A stretch of DNA of 64,000 nucleotides from Thiohalocapsa sp963698775 (lineage in GTDB: Bacteria > Pseudomonadota > Gammaproteobacteria > Chromatiales > Chromatiaceae), in contig CAVOSE010000054.1 in assembly GCA_963698775.1 (NCBI GenBank), forward strand, positions 5,139 through 69,138, in the 5' to 3' direction. Shown piece by piece: positions 19,201 through 27,276 of the stretch; position 1 is the first letter of the stretch, and the number at the start of each line of letters is the position of its first letter. The notes beneath the pieces were generated by a model. The model was not told the origin of the DNA and ran no database searches. It saw only the letters and a list, made by a program, of their open reading frames with translations. Both the position numbers and the translations under genes were made by a program.

Positions 19201-19451
19201 AACTGATGCTCTCCGCATTGCTCGCCGCCGCCGCTCTGCGTGCCGGCCAAGCAGACCCGCCTAGCCCGTCCCAAGCCGGTATCTGGCTCTATGGCGAGGT
19301 ACTGCCCGCCGGGCTGTTGCAGCAACAGGATGCCGCGCTGCTGATGCGTGCCATCGCGTTGGGGCAAGGTGCCGACGCCGTGCCGGACACCTTATTGACC
19401 GCGCTGGCGGAGGACGCGGAGGCCTTTGTTGCAACGACCCCGAGCACCTAG
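16248..19451 (+). CDS. SNF2-family DNA helicase/translocase with two SWIM zinc fingers
   Basis: This protein of about 1067 residues has two Cys-rich SWIM-type motifs near the N-terminus: CDC...CVH at about 88-103 and CTC...CKH at about 188-207. Then come the Swi2/Snf2 motor motifs: Walker A (LADDMGLGKTLQAIAA, about 354), DEAQ box (LLILDEAQRIKN, about 451), TGTPLENRLEDLYSLLQVID, VFSQWAMMTELVEQRV, and GGVGLNLQNAAVLINLDIPW with RVHRLGQKQKV. A C-terminal extension of about 280 residues (acidic linker EPEPEPDQD, then an unrecognised domain) is unusual. Bacterial SNF2-SWIM proteins are thought to remodel or translocate along DNA; their role is unknown. ATGs at 16248 and 16254 both fit. Confidence 0.9.
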   Translation: MTMPNSTPPADPQTTPSSADPLLLDSDQIEALADPATVRSALRHCNEQRVVALDRSAEGLFACVEDADSEEKLDVEVTRDDAGRLLGGCDCEAGADGALCVHGIAALFAYAKGQGQAPTDPTQLADAARSALEERLSRARAEVRVEPLSESAEAAGFGVWGARSLQSANHFSADYRVHIRSLTRRANHCTCPDFATNELGTCKHVEAVLHRIRKRRDFKRIAALPPPRAAVFLDWEGDNAPCIRLHRGAETAVDLLPLLQDHFDADGRFRLRLPDDFLRFADIIAERGDVDIGADALGYARRLAEDASRAVRAAEIGERIRASGGRLPEVQAKLYPYQTDGVAFLAGRGRALLADDMGLGKTLQAIAAAYWLHRHDGVERVLVVCPASLKLQWAREIQRFTGAEVQIVQGPVATRGVQYRKGKGFYVVNYELVMRDLGVINTDLSPDLLILDEAQRIKNWRTKIAGAVKQIGSRYAFVLTGTPLENRLEDLYSLLQVIDPRVLGPLWRYMVDFHITDERGKVLGYRNLSELRRRLAPVMLRRDRSLVRDQLPERIVTRVDVPMSGLQQDIHDDAMQAAGVLAQIMKRRPLTPGEQNRMMAALQRARMACNAAALVDPDLVKERPEQVEGSAPKLDELETLLDELCRMAGLKAVVFSQWAMMTELVEQRVRRMGLGSVRLHGGVPTANRGKLMDRFRDDDAVQVFISTDAGGVGLNLQNAAVLINLDIPWNPAILDQRIARVHRLGQKQKVQAILLVAPESYEERVLELVQGKRQLFDNVVHEDATEDVVGVSKRLAEVLAEDLAAVGPSGGEGGPDIAPIVDETAPEPEPEPDQDLAPAPGVQGPIASAVPLRPGLDEAVRDCVIGLQQHFGTRITRILAQRGRVADLGTGTGGLLVVLDQIDDSDDAIAESLSERVPVALIDRRTLASLSRLGDASPVAEAESVYAADSTAAAPSEPPLLRKAREGLEAARLLIQQRCSGPALELMLSALLAAAALRAGQADPPSPSQAGIWLYGEVLPAGLLQQQDAALLMRAIALGQGADAVPDTLLTALAEDAEAFVATTPST

Positions 19452-19471
19452 GGCGAGTTCGCGAAAACGAC

Positions 19472-20220
19472 ATGCAGTCCAAGCAGACCTTCTCCATGCT
19501 CTATCAGCTCTTCGCGATGCAGGCGGAGGCCGCGGAGAATGCGAGCCCGATCTTGACTCTGCCTGTCGGCGGCTGAGACCTGCGTGAGTGTTGGGGGGCC
19601 GTCGCGCTTGCGCTCAGTTCTGGCAGCGCCTTCGTTGCTCTCCCCGTGCTGATACAAAACCTGCGGGCATTGACCGCGGGAAGCGGTGGAGAGCAGCGTA
19701 CCAGCGACGTGGAGGCAGTCATTCCGCTCGCCTTCAACTTCCCGCACGCGGGCACGATGTTGAGTTTTCTGTTCGTGCTGTTTGCCGCTTCGGCGTTCGG
19801 CATCGACCTCTCTTTGTGGACCGACCTGACATTGGTGGCCAGCGGCATCCCGGTGTTGTTCGGCGGCGGGACCTATGCCATGGGTTTCCTGCTCGACCAG
19901 GCCGGGGTTCCGAACGATGTCCTTCCGCTGTTCTACAATTCGGAGTCGATTGTCACGCGCTTCCGCGCGGGCGTTTCGGTGGTCAGCCTCATCGTCGTTA
20001 GTCTTTGGGTGCACTCTTCCCTGACGGGCCAGCTACGCTTCCGACCGGTGCCTATGGCCTTGCCAATCGGCGGCACCCTCGGGGCCTTCCTAGCCGCTGC
20101 CGCTGTCGTTCGACCGCTCTTTAGCCATGGCGACTCGGGCATCGACCACCGGTGGATCGAGGGGCAGTTCGGTTCAAGTCCGCCCCCGCGCCGCCCGCTG
20201 TTATTGGAATTACTGCCGGG
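19472..20220 (+). pseudogene. Remnant of a dicarboxylate/amino acid:cation symporter-like gene
   Basis: A frame-disrupted remnant. A first frame (TFSMLYQLFAMQAEAAENAS) stops at a TGA near 19575. A second frame resumes (ALSSGSAFVALPVLIQNLRA) and continues through hydrophobic segments (TMLSFLFVLFAASAFGIDL, LTLVASGIPVLFGGGTYAMG) to about 20090. The SSGS motif followed by P-rich hydrophobic helices resembles the sodium:dicarboxylate symporter family, but only part of a gene of about 400 codons is left. The 3' end runs into palindromic repeats. The family call is tentative; the broken state is clear. Confidence 0.45.
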
Positions 20221-20223
20221 TAC

Positions 20224-20397
20224 GCCGACTGAAGTCGGCACCCAGAGTGTCAGACCTCAGTCTGCCGTAAAGGCGGATACCAGCGATTGAACCTAGATTC
20301 GGCTGTTCCCGTTGATCTTCCAAGAATCTCAACGGATTGCGTGCCGGGTGCGACTTCAGTCGCACGGAAGGCATTGACTGGGCGAATAAATTCGCCC
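20224..20397. repeat. Three palindromic hairpin repeats
   Basis: Near-perfect palindromes occur at 20224-20239 (GCCGACTGAAGTCGGC), 20348-20365 (GTGCGACTTCAGTCGCAC) and 20380-20397 (GGGCGAATAAATTCGCCC). The first two share the core GACTgaAGTC/GACTtcAGTC. They look like REP/BIME-style dispersed palindromes and not regulatory operators. The rest of 20291-20611 shows nothing coding. Confidence 0.7.
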
Positions 20398-20611
20398 CTC
20401 TACCCGAAGCAGCTGCCGGACTTAGGTTGAAGGCGCCCGCACTGGGGGGGCGCGGAACAACTCGGCGTACCCAGGTCGGGCGTTCGCTATTGTCGCTAGC
20501 CCACGTATCGGGGAGGAACGCGGGCCCAGCCTCTGGGGCGGTCGGTGCACACTATTCGTAAGCAACGTGTGCGCCGCTCCAGCCTTCTAGCCCCACCGCT
20601 ATAAGGACGCC

Positions 20612-20995
20612 TTAGGCCCCCAGAGAATCGATCAGGGCGCGGAACAGGTCGGTCTCGGTCACCATGCCGACCACCTGCTGCTGTTCGTCGAGCACTGGCA
20701 GGCAGCCGATCCGGTTTTCCATCATCATGGTCGCGGCCTCCGCCAACTTGGCGCTCGGGGTTGTGGTGAACACGGGCGTATGCATGACCTCAACCACCTC
20801 GACTGGCGCTTCCTGGAAGTGCCTGGCAGCCAATTGCAGATCTCGCCGGGTCAGGATACCGACCACCTCGCCGGCGGCACCGACCACCGGCAGGTGGTGC
20901 AGATTTTTCGTTTCCATGATATCGAAGGCGGTGCCGTAGTCGGCATCCTGGGCGATCGTCACCGGGGTCTGGGTCATGTAGTTCTTGACGAGCAT
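20612..20995 (-). CDS. Tandem CBS-domain protein
   Basis: The product of about 127 residues consists of two CBS motifs and little else. CBS1 starts VKNYMTQTPVTIAQDADYGT and includes LHHLPVVGAAGEVVGILTRR; CBS2 starts VMHTPVFTTTPSAKLAEAAT and ends CLPVLDEQQQVVGMVTETDL. Such pairs bind adenosine nucleotides or SAM and act as energy sensors, often for a partner enzyme. Its neighbours are ppa and hppA, so a sensory link to pyrophosphate metabolism is possible but unproven. The second ATG (20995) has better spacing to the AGAGGAAG ribosome site than the first (21001). Confidence 0.88.
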   Translation of the reverse strand: MLVKNYMTQTPVTIAQDADYGTAFDIMETKNLHHLPVVGAAGEVVGILTRRDLQLAARHFQEAPVEVVEVMHTPVFTTTPSAKLAEAATMMMENRIGCLPVLDEQQQVVGMVTETDLFRALIDSLGA

Positions 20996-21001
20996 GATCA
21001 T

Positions 21002-21392
21002 CTTCCTCTAAGGGGGCGTTTTCGGATGGTGCATTCTTGGTTGGCGAGCCGGGTGGTTATCGGCTTGTCGGGTGTGCCTCGCAACCGACAGATTATCCCA
21101 ATAACTGGTGCGGATTCAGTCTATACATTCTATGTTGTTGCGCATTGTCAATGCAGCACCATTGCGGATCAAGAGCAGTTGCGCCACTTCCCGCCGGACA
21201 GCTCGGGCCATCGCCGTTGGGCAGGTTCACGGGCATCCGAACTCACCCCTAGCGATCGCCACGCGGTCCGCGATCGTTGGGGCCTCGAGTCGAGAAACGG
21301 TGGTGGCGATCGGCAGCAGAAACCGAGGAGGGTGCGGCAGCAACACGGCGTATGCACCGTGTCGTGATGATTGCGCGGCGGGACGGAGCAGT
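21002..21392. other. Intergenic region between ppa and the CBS gene
   Basis: Nearly 390 bases show no convincing gene. Short frames on both strands have unnatural composition. The promoter of the CBS gene should lie at the 21000-21130 end, where the sequence is AT-richer (TCTATACATTCTATG). Confidence 0.4.
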
Positions 21393-21941
21393 TTAGAACT
21401 TCGGCTTCTCGGGGGCGTCTTCGAACATGGCAACGCTGTCCATGATCTCCTTACGCGCCTCCTCACGGCCGCCCCAGCCGCCGACACGGACCCACTTGCC
21501 CTCGTCCAGGTCCTTGTAGTGCTCGAAGAAGTGAGCAATTTGGTCCAGCAGGTGGGGGGGCATGTCGCGGAAGCTCTCGATATTGCGATATCCCTTGAAC
21601 AGCTTGTCGATGGGCAAGGCCAGGATCTTGGCGTCGTCGCCGGACTCGTCGGTCATCGTCAGTACACCGACCGGGCGGCACTTGATGACCGATCCTGGAA
21701 TGAGAGGATAGGGCGTCACCACCATCACGTCCACCGGGTCGCCGTCCTTCGACAGAGTGTGTGGAACATAGCCATAGTTGCACGGGTAGTGCATGGCCGT
21801 CGACATGAAGCGGTCGACGAACATCGCGCCGGTATCCTTGTCCATCTCGTACTTGACCGGCTCGGCGTGGGACGGGATCTCGATGACAACGTTGATCTCG
21901 TTAGGGATATTGTCGCCGCGTGGCAGGGCATTAAGATCCAT
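21393..21941 (-). CDS. ppa: Soluble inorganic pyrophosphatase (family I)
   Basis: This 182-residue cytoplasmic Mg-dependent enzyme hydrolyses PPi to 2 Pi. It has the family I active-site motif DGDPVDVMVVTPYP (Asp triad), FVDRFMSTAMHYPCNYGYVP, the KVIKCRPVGVL-type region, and a bound-metal aspartate in DESGDDAKILAL. Length is normal. It lies downstream of hppA on the same strand but is separated by a strong terminator, so it is probably transcribed on its own. Coexistence with a membrane pyrophosphatase and a PPi-dependent phosphofructokinase implies competition for the same PPi pool. Confidence 0.96.
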   Translation of the reverse strand: MDLNALPRGDNIPNEINVVIEIPSHAEPVKYEMDKDTGAMFVDRFMSTAMHYPCNYGYVPHTLSKDGDPVDVMVVTPYPLIPGSVIKCRPVGVLTMTDESGDDAKILALPIDKLFKGYRNIESFRDMPPHLLDQIAHFFEHYKDLDEGKWVRVGGWGGREEARKEIMDSVAMFEDAPEKPKF

Positions 21942-22090
21942 AGTGTGGTTTCTCTCTGTGCTGAGTCAGGTCGGTGCATTGGCGACTGCGCATACAGCGC
22001 ACTCTGATCTAATGTCTAATGCTGCGCTGGCGGTCTTCATAAGGGGTCGGCAAGACAGACGGCGAGGCATCGACGGCGCACTGACCGGAC

Positions 22091-22120
22091 GAAATGAAAA
22101 AGGCCCGCCGTGCGGGCCTT
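22091..22120 (-). terminator. Rho-independent terminator downstream of hppA
   Basis: On the minus strand the stem AAGGCCCGC/GCGGGCCTT with a 3-base loop is followed by TTTTCATTTC. It lies about 130 bases past the hppA stop and before the ppa promoter region. Confidence 0.85.
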
Positions 22121-22251
22121 AAGACGTTGTTCCGATTCTACCCCAGCCGCCGGCGAACCGCCTCCCGGTCCGCGCAATGCTGAGCATTACGCGGCCGAGA
22201 TTCGGGGTCGGGACTGGGTCACAATCGGATCACAACCCCGTTAAGGACTGA

Positions 22252-24306
22252 TCACAGCAAGGGCACGATCAACAACGCGACGATGTTGATGATCTTGATC
22301 AGCGGGTTCACGGCCGGACCGGCGGTGTCCTTGTAGGGGTCGCCGACGGTGTCACCGGTGACCGCGGCCTTGTGCGCCTCGGAGCCCTTGCCGCCGAAGT
22401 TGCCGTCTTCGATATACTTCTTGGCGTTGTCCCAGGCGCCGCCGCCGGCGGTCATGGAGATGGCGACGAACAGGCCGGTGACGATGGTGCCGATCAGCAG
22501 TCCACCAAGGGCCACCGGACCGAGCACTAGACCGACCACCACTGGCACCAGCACCGGCAGCAGCGACGGGATGATCATCTCCTTGATCGCATCCTTGGTC
22601 AGCATGTCCACCGCCTTGGTGTAGTCCGGCTTCTGCTCGCCCTTCATGATGCCCGGCATCTCGCGGAACTGACGGCGCACCTCGTTGACGATGCCGCCTG
22701 CGGCACGGCCGACCGCCTCCATGGCCATGGCGCCGAACAGGAAGGGCACCATGCCGCCGATGAACAGGCCGATGATGACCATCGGGTCACTGAGCATGAA
22801 GGTGGTCTTGGCGACGATGTCGGCCTCGGCCATCCCGGCCGCCGTAAAGTGGCTGATCAGACCGGTCTGGTAGTCGGCGAACAGCACCAGCGCGGCAAGG
22901 CCGGCGGAGCCGATGGCGTAGCCCTTGGTGACCGCCTTCGTGGTGTTGCCGACGGCGTCCAGCGGATCGGTGATGTTGCGGATCTTCTCGTCCAGACCGG
23001 CCATCTCGGCAATACCACCGGCGTTGTCGGTGATGGGACCGAAGGCGTCCAGCGCGACGATGATGCCGGTCATGCTGAGCATGGCGGTGGCGGCGATGGC
23101 GATGCCGTACAGGCCGCCGAGCCAGCTGGCAAGCAGGATGGCGAGACAGACCGCCAGCACCGGCGCCGCAGTGGCCTTCATCGATACGCCGAGGCCGGCG
23201 ATGATGTTGGTTGCATGGCCGGTCTCGGAGGCCTTGGCGATCAGGCGCACCGGCGAAAACTCGGTGGCGGTGTAGTACTCGGTGATGACCACCAACAGGC
23301 CGGTGAGGCCGAGGCCGATCAGCGCGGAGAAATACAGCCCCCAATTGGAATAGTCACTACCCGCGGCCGGATCCATCAGCAGCGTGATGGGCAGGAACAG
23401 CACCGCGGCGATACCGCCTGCGACGATTAGGCCTTTGTACAGGGCCGTCATGATCTTGGTGTCGCCCTCCTGCGCCTTGACGAAGAAGGTACCGATGATC
23501 GAGCCGATGATCGATACGCCGCCGAGCACCAGCGGATAGACGACGGCGCCGGGATTGCCCGCCATCAGCAGCGAGCCTAGCAACATGGTCGCGACCACGG
23601 TGACGGCATAGGTCTCGAACAGGTCTGCCGCCATGCCGGCGCAGTCGCCGACGTTGTCGCCAACGTTGTCCGCAATGACCGCGGGGTTGCGCGGGTCGTC
23701 TTCCGGGATGCCGGCCTCGACCTTACCGACCAAGTCGGCGCCGACGTCGGCGCCCTTGGTGAAGATGCCGCCGCCGAGTCGCGCGAAGATGGAGATCAGC
23801 GAGCCGCCGAAGCCGAGACCGACCAGCGCATGCAGCACCTCAGCCTGGCCGACGCCCATCGCGGTCAGAATCGCGTAATAGCCGGCAACGCCGAGCAGGC
23901 CGAGACCGACCACCAGTAGGCCGGTGATGGCGCCGCCGCGGAAGGCGACCTGAAGCGCCGCATCGAGGCCGGTGTCAGCGGCCTGGGCGGTACGCACATT
24001 AGCACGCACCGAGATGTTCATGCCGATGTAGCCAGTGGCGCCGGACAGCACGGCACCGATGACGAAACCGAGTGCGGTATGCCAACCAAGGAAGACCCAG
24101 AGCACAACGGCGAGCACGACGCCGACCATGCCGATGGTCATGTACTGGCGGTTCAAATAGGCTTGGGCCCCTTCCTGGATGGCGGCGGCGATCTCCTGCA
24201 TGCGCGACGAGCCGGGGGACAGCTTGAGGATCCACTGGACCGACCAAATACCGTACCCCAGCGCCGCTAGGGCGCAGACGATGGCAAACATTGTACCTAG
24301 CATCAA
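22252..24306 (-). CDS. hppA: Membrane-bound proton-translocating pyrophosphatase (K+-independent type)
   Basis: This 684-residue protein with about 16 membrane helices couples PPi hydrolysis to H+ pumping across the cytoplasmic membrane. The catalytic segments are visible: GGIFTKGADVGADLVGKVEA, DDPRNPAVIADNVGDNVGDC, and the C-terminal GDTVGDPYKDTAGPAVNPLI. The motif GNTTKAVTKG carries lysine at the position that in K+-dependent enzymes is alanine, so by family rules this is the K+-independent form and most likely an H+ pump. It forms a pyrophosphate cluster with pfp upstream and ppa downstream. Start at MMLGTMF gives a normal first helix. Confidence 0.96.
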   Translation of the reverse strand: MMLGTMFAIVCALAALGYGIWSVQWILKLSPGSSRMQEIAAAIQEGAQAYLNRQYMTIGMVGVVLAVVLWVFLGWHTALGFVIGAVLSGATGYIGMNISVRANVRTAQAADTGLDAALQVAFRGGAITGLLVVGLGLLGVAGYYAILTAMGVGQAEVLHALVGLGFGGSLISIFARLGGGIFTKGADVGADLVGKVEAGIPEDDPRNPAVIADNVGDNVGDCAGMAADLFETYAVTVVATMLLGSLLMAGNPGAVVYPLVLGGVSIIGSIIGTFFVKAQEGDTKIMTALYKGLIVAGGIAAVLFLPITLLMDPAAGSDYSNWGLYFSALIGLGLTGLLVVITEYYTATEFSPVRLIAKASETGHATNIIAGLGVSMKATAAPVLAVCLAILLASWLGGLYGIAIAATAMLSMTGIIVALDAFGPITDNAGGIAEMAGLDEKIRNITDPLDAVGNTTKAVTKGYAIGSAGLAALVLFADYQTGLISHFTAAGMAEADIVAKTTFMLSDPMVIIGLFIGGMVPFLFGAMAMEAVGRAAGGIVNEVRRQFREMPGIMKGEQKPDYTKAVDMLTKDAIKEMIIPSLLPVLVPVVVGLVLGPVALGGLLIGTIVTGLFVAISMTAGGGAWDNAKKYIEDGNFGGKGSEAHKAAVTGDTVGDPYKDTAGPAVNPLIKIINIVALLIVPLL

Positions 24307-24373
24307 TACAGACTCCTACGTGATTGGTTGAAGGCGATTGGGGCGGATGGTTTCCGCCCGACTGGCCTCGGCA

Positions 24374-24571
24374 TCAGCGTCCGACGCGTCCGAAATCCGC
24401 GCCGAGCTTCAGGCCGAAGGCCGCTCTCAGATCAAACTCCTTGATCAAGGCATCGACCGTGGAATGACCATGCGCGCGATGGACCTCTCCCAACAACAAT
24501 CCCACGGCGTTGCGGTGGTAGCCGCCGCCGGAATGGGGCTGGGTGGCGATGATCTCGCGGGCGCGATTCAC
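24374..24571 (-). CDS. Small protein between pfp and hppA, unknown function
   Basis: The 65-residue product begins MNRAREIIATQPHSGGGYHR with a GTG start preceded by ACGAGGA, and continues with EVHRAHGHSTVDALIKEFDL and a basic end. The amphipathic and Gly/His-containing segments look protein-like, and the position in the PPi cluster, after the pfp terminator and before hppA on the same strand, is suggestive. I do not recognise the family. It could be a small regulator or a spurious frame. Confidence 0.5.
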   Translation of the reverse strand: MNRAREIIATQPHSGGGYHRNAVGLLLGEVHRAHGHSTVDALIKEFDLRAAFGLKLGADFGRVGR

Positions 24572-24603
24572 GGTTATTGCATCCTCGTCTTGGTGAAATG
24601 CAA

Positions 24604-24625
24604 GAGGGGCCTTGTCAGGCCCCTC
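24604..24625 (-). terminator. Terminator hairpin after pfp
   Basis: The perfect stem GAGGGGCC/GGCCCCTC with a 6-base loop is followed on the minus strand by TTGCATTT, 18 bases beyond the pfp stop. The T-run is imperfect, so some read-through to the small ORF and hppA is likely. Confidence 0.7.
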
Positions 24626-24642
24626 GCTGCTCGGTGATGTGA

Positions 24643-25896
24643 TCAGACCTCGAACGGCCCGAGCTTTTTCGCGACCGCCGCGCTGGTCAGGGTCACGTAT
24701 TTAGGCATGCCTTTCTCGAAGGGCGGGTAGTCCTCGCCGCTGATCAACGGATAGAGATAGTCGCGGCACTTATCTGTGATGCCGAAGCCATCGTCGCTGA
24801 TGAAGTCGTTTGGCATGAACTTCTCGACGTTGGCCACCTCCGACAAGGGCGCCTCGCCGACCTCCCAGACGTAGGGATTGGACGATTTGCGTACCACGGT
24901 GGGCATAATGGAGTTGTGCCCTGCCAGCGCGTACTCGACGCCCGCCTTACCCAGAGCATAGGCCTGCTCGACGTCGGACTTGGAGGCCAGGTGCCGTGCC
25001 GCGCGCTGAAGGTAGTCGGCCACTGCCCAGTGGAACTTATAGCCGAAGGCGTCCTTGATGATGTTGGCCACCACCGGCGCAGCGCCGCCGAGCTGGGCAT
25101 GGCCGAAGGCGTCGCGGGTGCCCTGCTCGGCCAGGAAGCGGCCGTCCGGCCAGTGGCAGCCCTCGGAGACGCAGATGGTGCAATAACCGTGCTGCTCGAC
25201 CTTGGCCTTGACGGCGGCAAGGAACTTGTCCTGATCGAATTCGACCTCCGGAAACAGCGTAACCACCGGGATGCCCTGGTCCGCGACCAGGGCGCCGGCG
25301 GCGGCGATCCAGCCGGCGTGGCGGCCCATCACCTCGATGACGAAGATCTTGGTGGATGTGGCGCACATGGAGCGTACGTCGAACGATGCCTCTAGCGTCG
25401 AGGTGGCGATGTACTTGGCCACCGAGCCGAAGCCGGGGCAGTTGTCGGTGATGGGCAGGTCGTTGTCGACGGTCTTGGGCACGTGGATGGCCTGCACCGG
25501 GTAGCCCATCTTTTCCGACAGCTGACTCACCTTATAACAAGTGTCGGCGGAATCGCCGCCGCCGTTGTAGAAGAAATAGCCGATATCGTGGGCCTTGAAG
25601 ACCTCGATCAGGCGCTCGTACTCGCGCTTGTTCGCCTCCAGGCTCTTCAGTTTGTAGCGACAAGAGCCGAAGCCGCCCGACGGGGTGTAACGCAACGCCG
25701 CGATGTTTTCCGCGGATTCCTGATTGGTGTCGATCAGGTCCTCGGTCAACGCGCCGATGATGCCATTGCGCCCTGCATAGACGTTGGCGATCTTGTCGGG
25801 ATGTTGCCGGGCGGTCTCGATGACCCCGCAGGCGGAGGCGTTGATCACGGCGGTGACGCCGCCGGACTGGGCATAGAAGGCATTCTTTGCGGTCAT
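24643..25896 (-). CDS. pfp: Pyrophosphate-dependent 6-phosphofructokinase
   Basis: This 417-residue cytoplasmic enzyme reversibly phosphorylates fructose-6-phosphate with PPi. YNGGGDSADTCYKVS carries the Gly-Gly-Asp that marks PPi rather than ATP use, and PKTVDNDLPITDNCPGFG includes the lysine and aspartates of the PPi-PFK active site. MGRHAGWIAAAGAL is the sugar-phosphate site. In methanotrophs and purple bacteria related enzymes also act on other sugar phosphates such as sedoheptulose-7-phosphate in the Calvin cycle. Co-localisation with hppA fits the known pfp-hppA pairing and lets the cell exchange glycolytic flux with membrane energy. Confidence 0.95.
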   Translation of the reverse strand: MTAKNAFYAQSGGVTAVINASACGVIETARQHPDKIANVYAGRNGIIGALTEDLIDTNQESAENIAALRYTPSGGFGSCRYKLKSLEANKREYERLIEVFKAHDIGYFFYNGGGDSADTCYKVSQLSEKMGYPVQAIHVPKTVDNDLPITDNCPGFGSVAKYIATSTLEASFDVRSMCATSTKIFVIEVMGRHAGWIAAAGALVADQGIPVVTLFPEVEFDQDKFLAAVKAKVEQHGYCTICVSEGCHWPDGRFLAEQGTRDAFGHAQLGGAAPVVANIIKDAFGYKFHWAVADYLQRAARHLASKSDVEQAYALGKAGVEYALAGHNSIMPTVVRKSSNPYVWEVGEAPLSEVANVEKFMPNDFISDDGFGITDKCRDYLYPLISGEDYPPFEKGMPKYVTLTSAAVAKKLGPFEV

Positions 25897-25938
25897 GTTG
25901 TCCCCTCGTTCGTGTTGATTTCTTTAGAGTCTTTCAGA

Positions 25939-26082
25939 TCACCGAGCATCGGGGGCAGCGCCCCGAAAGGTTGCCAACAGCAGCTCCACGTCGCGGCGGA
26001 AACACCCCGTCAGAGTCGCGCGCAGGACCCAAAGCTCGGTCTCGGTGATGCCGGGAAGTTGATTCTGCGGCGTTTGGGCCAT
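25939..26082 (-). CDS. Possible 47-residue small protein
   Basis: A short frame, ATG at 26080-26082 and TGA at 25939-25941, encodes MAQTPQNQLPGITETELWVL followed by RATLTGCFRRDVELLLATFR. The helical, charged pattern looks like a real peptide, and it lies just upstream of pfp on the same strand. No clear ribosome site is seen and I do not recognise the family, so this is tentative. Confidence 0.35.
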   Translation of the reverse strand: MAQTPQNQLPGITETELWVLRATLTGCFRRDVELLLATFRGAAPDAR

Positions 26083-26614
26083 GAGTTGCGTTATTGGAAC
26101 TACAAGCCGGCAAAACTGCGATTTAGACTGGGCCGGCGCGGCAAAGGGCAGCCGCGCTCGCTAAGGCGGTCCATAAGGGTACAGAATCGGCGGGGTAATC
26201 GCATCGAAAATCTTCGATAGTGATGATAGGGCAACACAAGGAAGCGTCGGGGCGATTCGCAATCGCGATGGCAACGACAGCAGATCTCGGCGCGGCCTGA
26301 TCGCGTCTGCAAGCCGCTCCCACGGGGGCGTCTTACTCGCGCGCGATGCGGCAACAGGTGCTTGGGTTGTTGGCCGATTGCGCGATCAAGGAGTTTTTGG
26401 CCCAAACCGCCAAAAATCTGCACTAGCGGGGGCAGCAGACAGAGGAGCTGGTCACGCGAAAATCATCGCTATGCAAACGCGCGGATCGCCGAGTAATGGG
26501 CTTTGCAGCCATTTGAACTTTAGATAATTTTCTGTTGCCACTTTGGCAGGCCCAGCACCCACTACCCTCCATGCGCGTTCTTGTCTGGCACAGTCCCGTT
26601 GTCTTTCCCGATGG
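26083..26614. other. Non-coding stretch, no gene seen
   Basis: About 530 bases lack a convincing gene on either strand. Short overlapping frames are rich in R, H and C and look like shadows. The section from 26460 to 26560 is AT-richer and could hold the 3' region of the toxin gene. Confidence 0.4.
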
Positions 26615-26947
26615 TTACTCCCCGGCCAGGCGACGGATTTCTTCGACCAGCGCCGGCGCCAAGCGATAGCCGTTCTGAGAGAGACGCTCCAACTCCGGTG
26701 TGACGGCCTCGAGCTGTCCGTTGCGTTTGGCGTTCAGCAACAAGCCTGCGGTTCCAACCACCGGAATGCCTCGGTGGCGGGCAATGGCGCGGCCACGGCG
26801 TTCGTCGATGAGCAGGAAGCGGCACAGCTCCTCCATGACGGCGACCGGTACCACGGCGCCTCCGTACAGCAGACGAAGCAGCTCAATCCGCCCAATGCGC
26901 GCCAAGGCAATCAACGGGCCGGCATCGGCGACGACAATCCGGCTCAC
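26615..26947 (-). pseudogene. DUF3368 PIN-like toxin with an internal deletion
   Basis: The N-terminus is typical of DUF3368 PIN-fold RNases: MSRIVVADAGPLIALARIGR with the catalytic Asp in VADAGPL, then LLYGGAVVPVAVMEEL. It then jumps to CRFLLIDERRGRAIARHRGI and the usual C-terminal GTAGLLLNAKRNGQ. Relatives are about 155 residues, this one 110, so about 45 residues covering the middle acidic site (the LGxGEAEAL region) appear to be missing in frame. It is probably inactive but could still bind the antitoxin. Its ATG overlaps the antitoxin stop (26944-26947). Confidence 0.75.
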
Positions 26948-27276
26948 CGGGCCGCATCCAACTCTCCCTCAAGCTCCTGCGGCGGATAGTCGACCGCTGG
27001 GATGCCAACTTCCACCAGGACTTCCATGAAGGCCTCTTGGGACAGGCCGGCAACCTTCGCGGCTTGAGCAAGGGAAAGTTGTCCCGCCTCGAACAGGTTG
27101 AGGGCCAGCGCGCGGTGTACACCGTTCTCAAGCAGCCGCCGATCGAACGGAACGGCAACCATCGCGGGACGGCCGTTCTTCGTGATGAGCGATAGTTGCC
27201 CTCGTTCCGCTTCTGAGAAGAGTTCACCGGAACGCTGACGCAGATCGCGGGCCGTGAATACCTCCAGATTGTCCAT
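26944..27276 (-). CDS. Phd-like/UPF0175 composite antitoxin
   Basis: This 110-residue antitoxin has an N-terminal Phd/YefM-type domain (VFTARDLRQRSGELFSEAER, NGRPAMVAVPFDRRL) and a C-terminal UPF0175 helix-turn-helix segment (ALNLFEAGQLSLAQAAKVAG, SQEAFMEVLVEVGIPAVDYP). UPF0175 proteins are regularly paired with DUF3368 toxins, which is the case here with an ATGA overlap. The ATG at 27276 has a good GAGGAA ribosome site. It should repress its own operon and neutralise the toxin, which here is shortened. Confidence 0.85.
   Translation of the reverse strand: MDNLEVFTARDLRQRSGELFSEAERGQLSLITKNGRPAMVAVPFDRRLLENGVHRALALNLFEAGQLSLAQAAKVAGLSQEAFMEVLVEVGIPAVDYPPQELEGELDAAR

Noticed and set aside
19448..20014. 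Minus-strand 188-codon gene
   Set aside because: It lies opposite the symporter remnant with H/R/Q-rich content and no recognisable domain.
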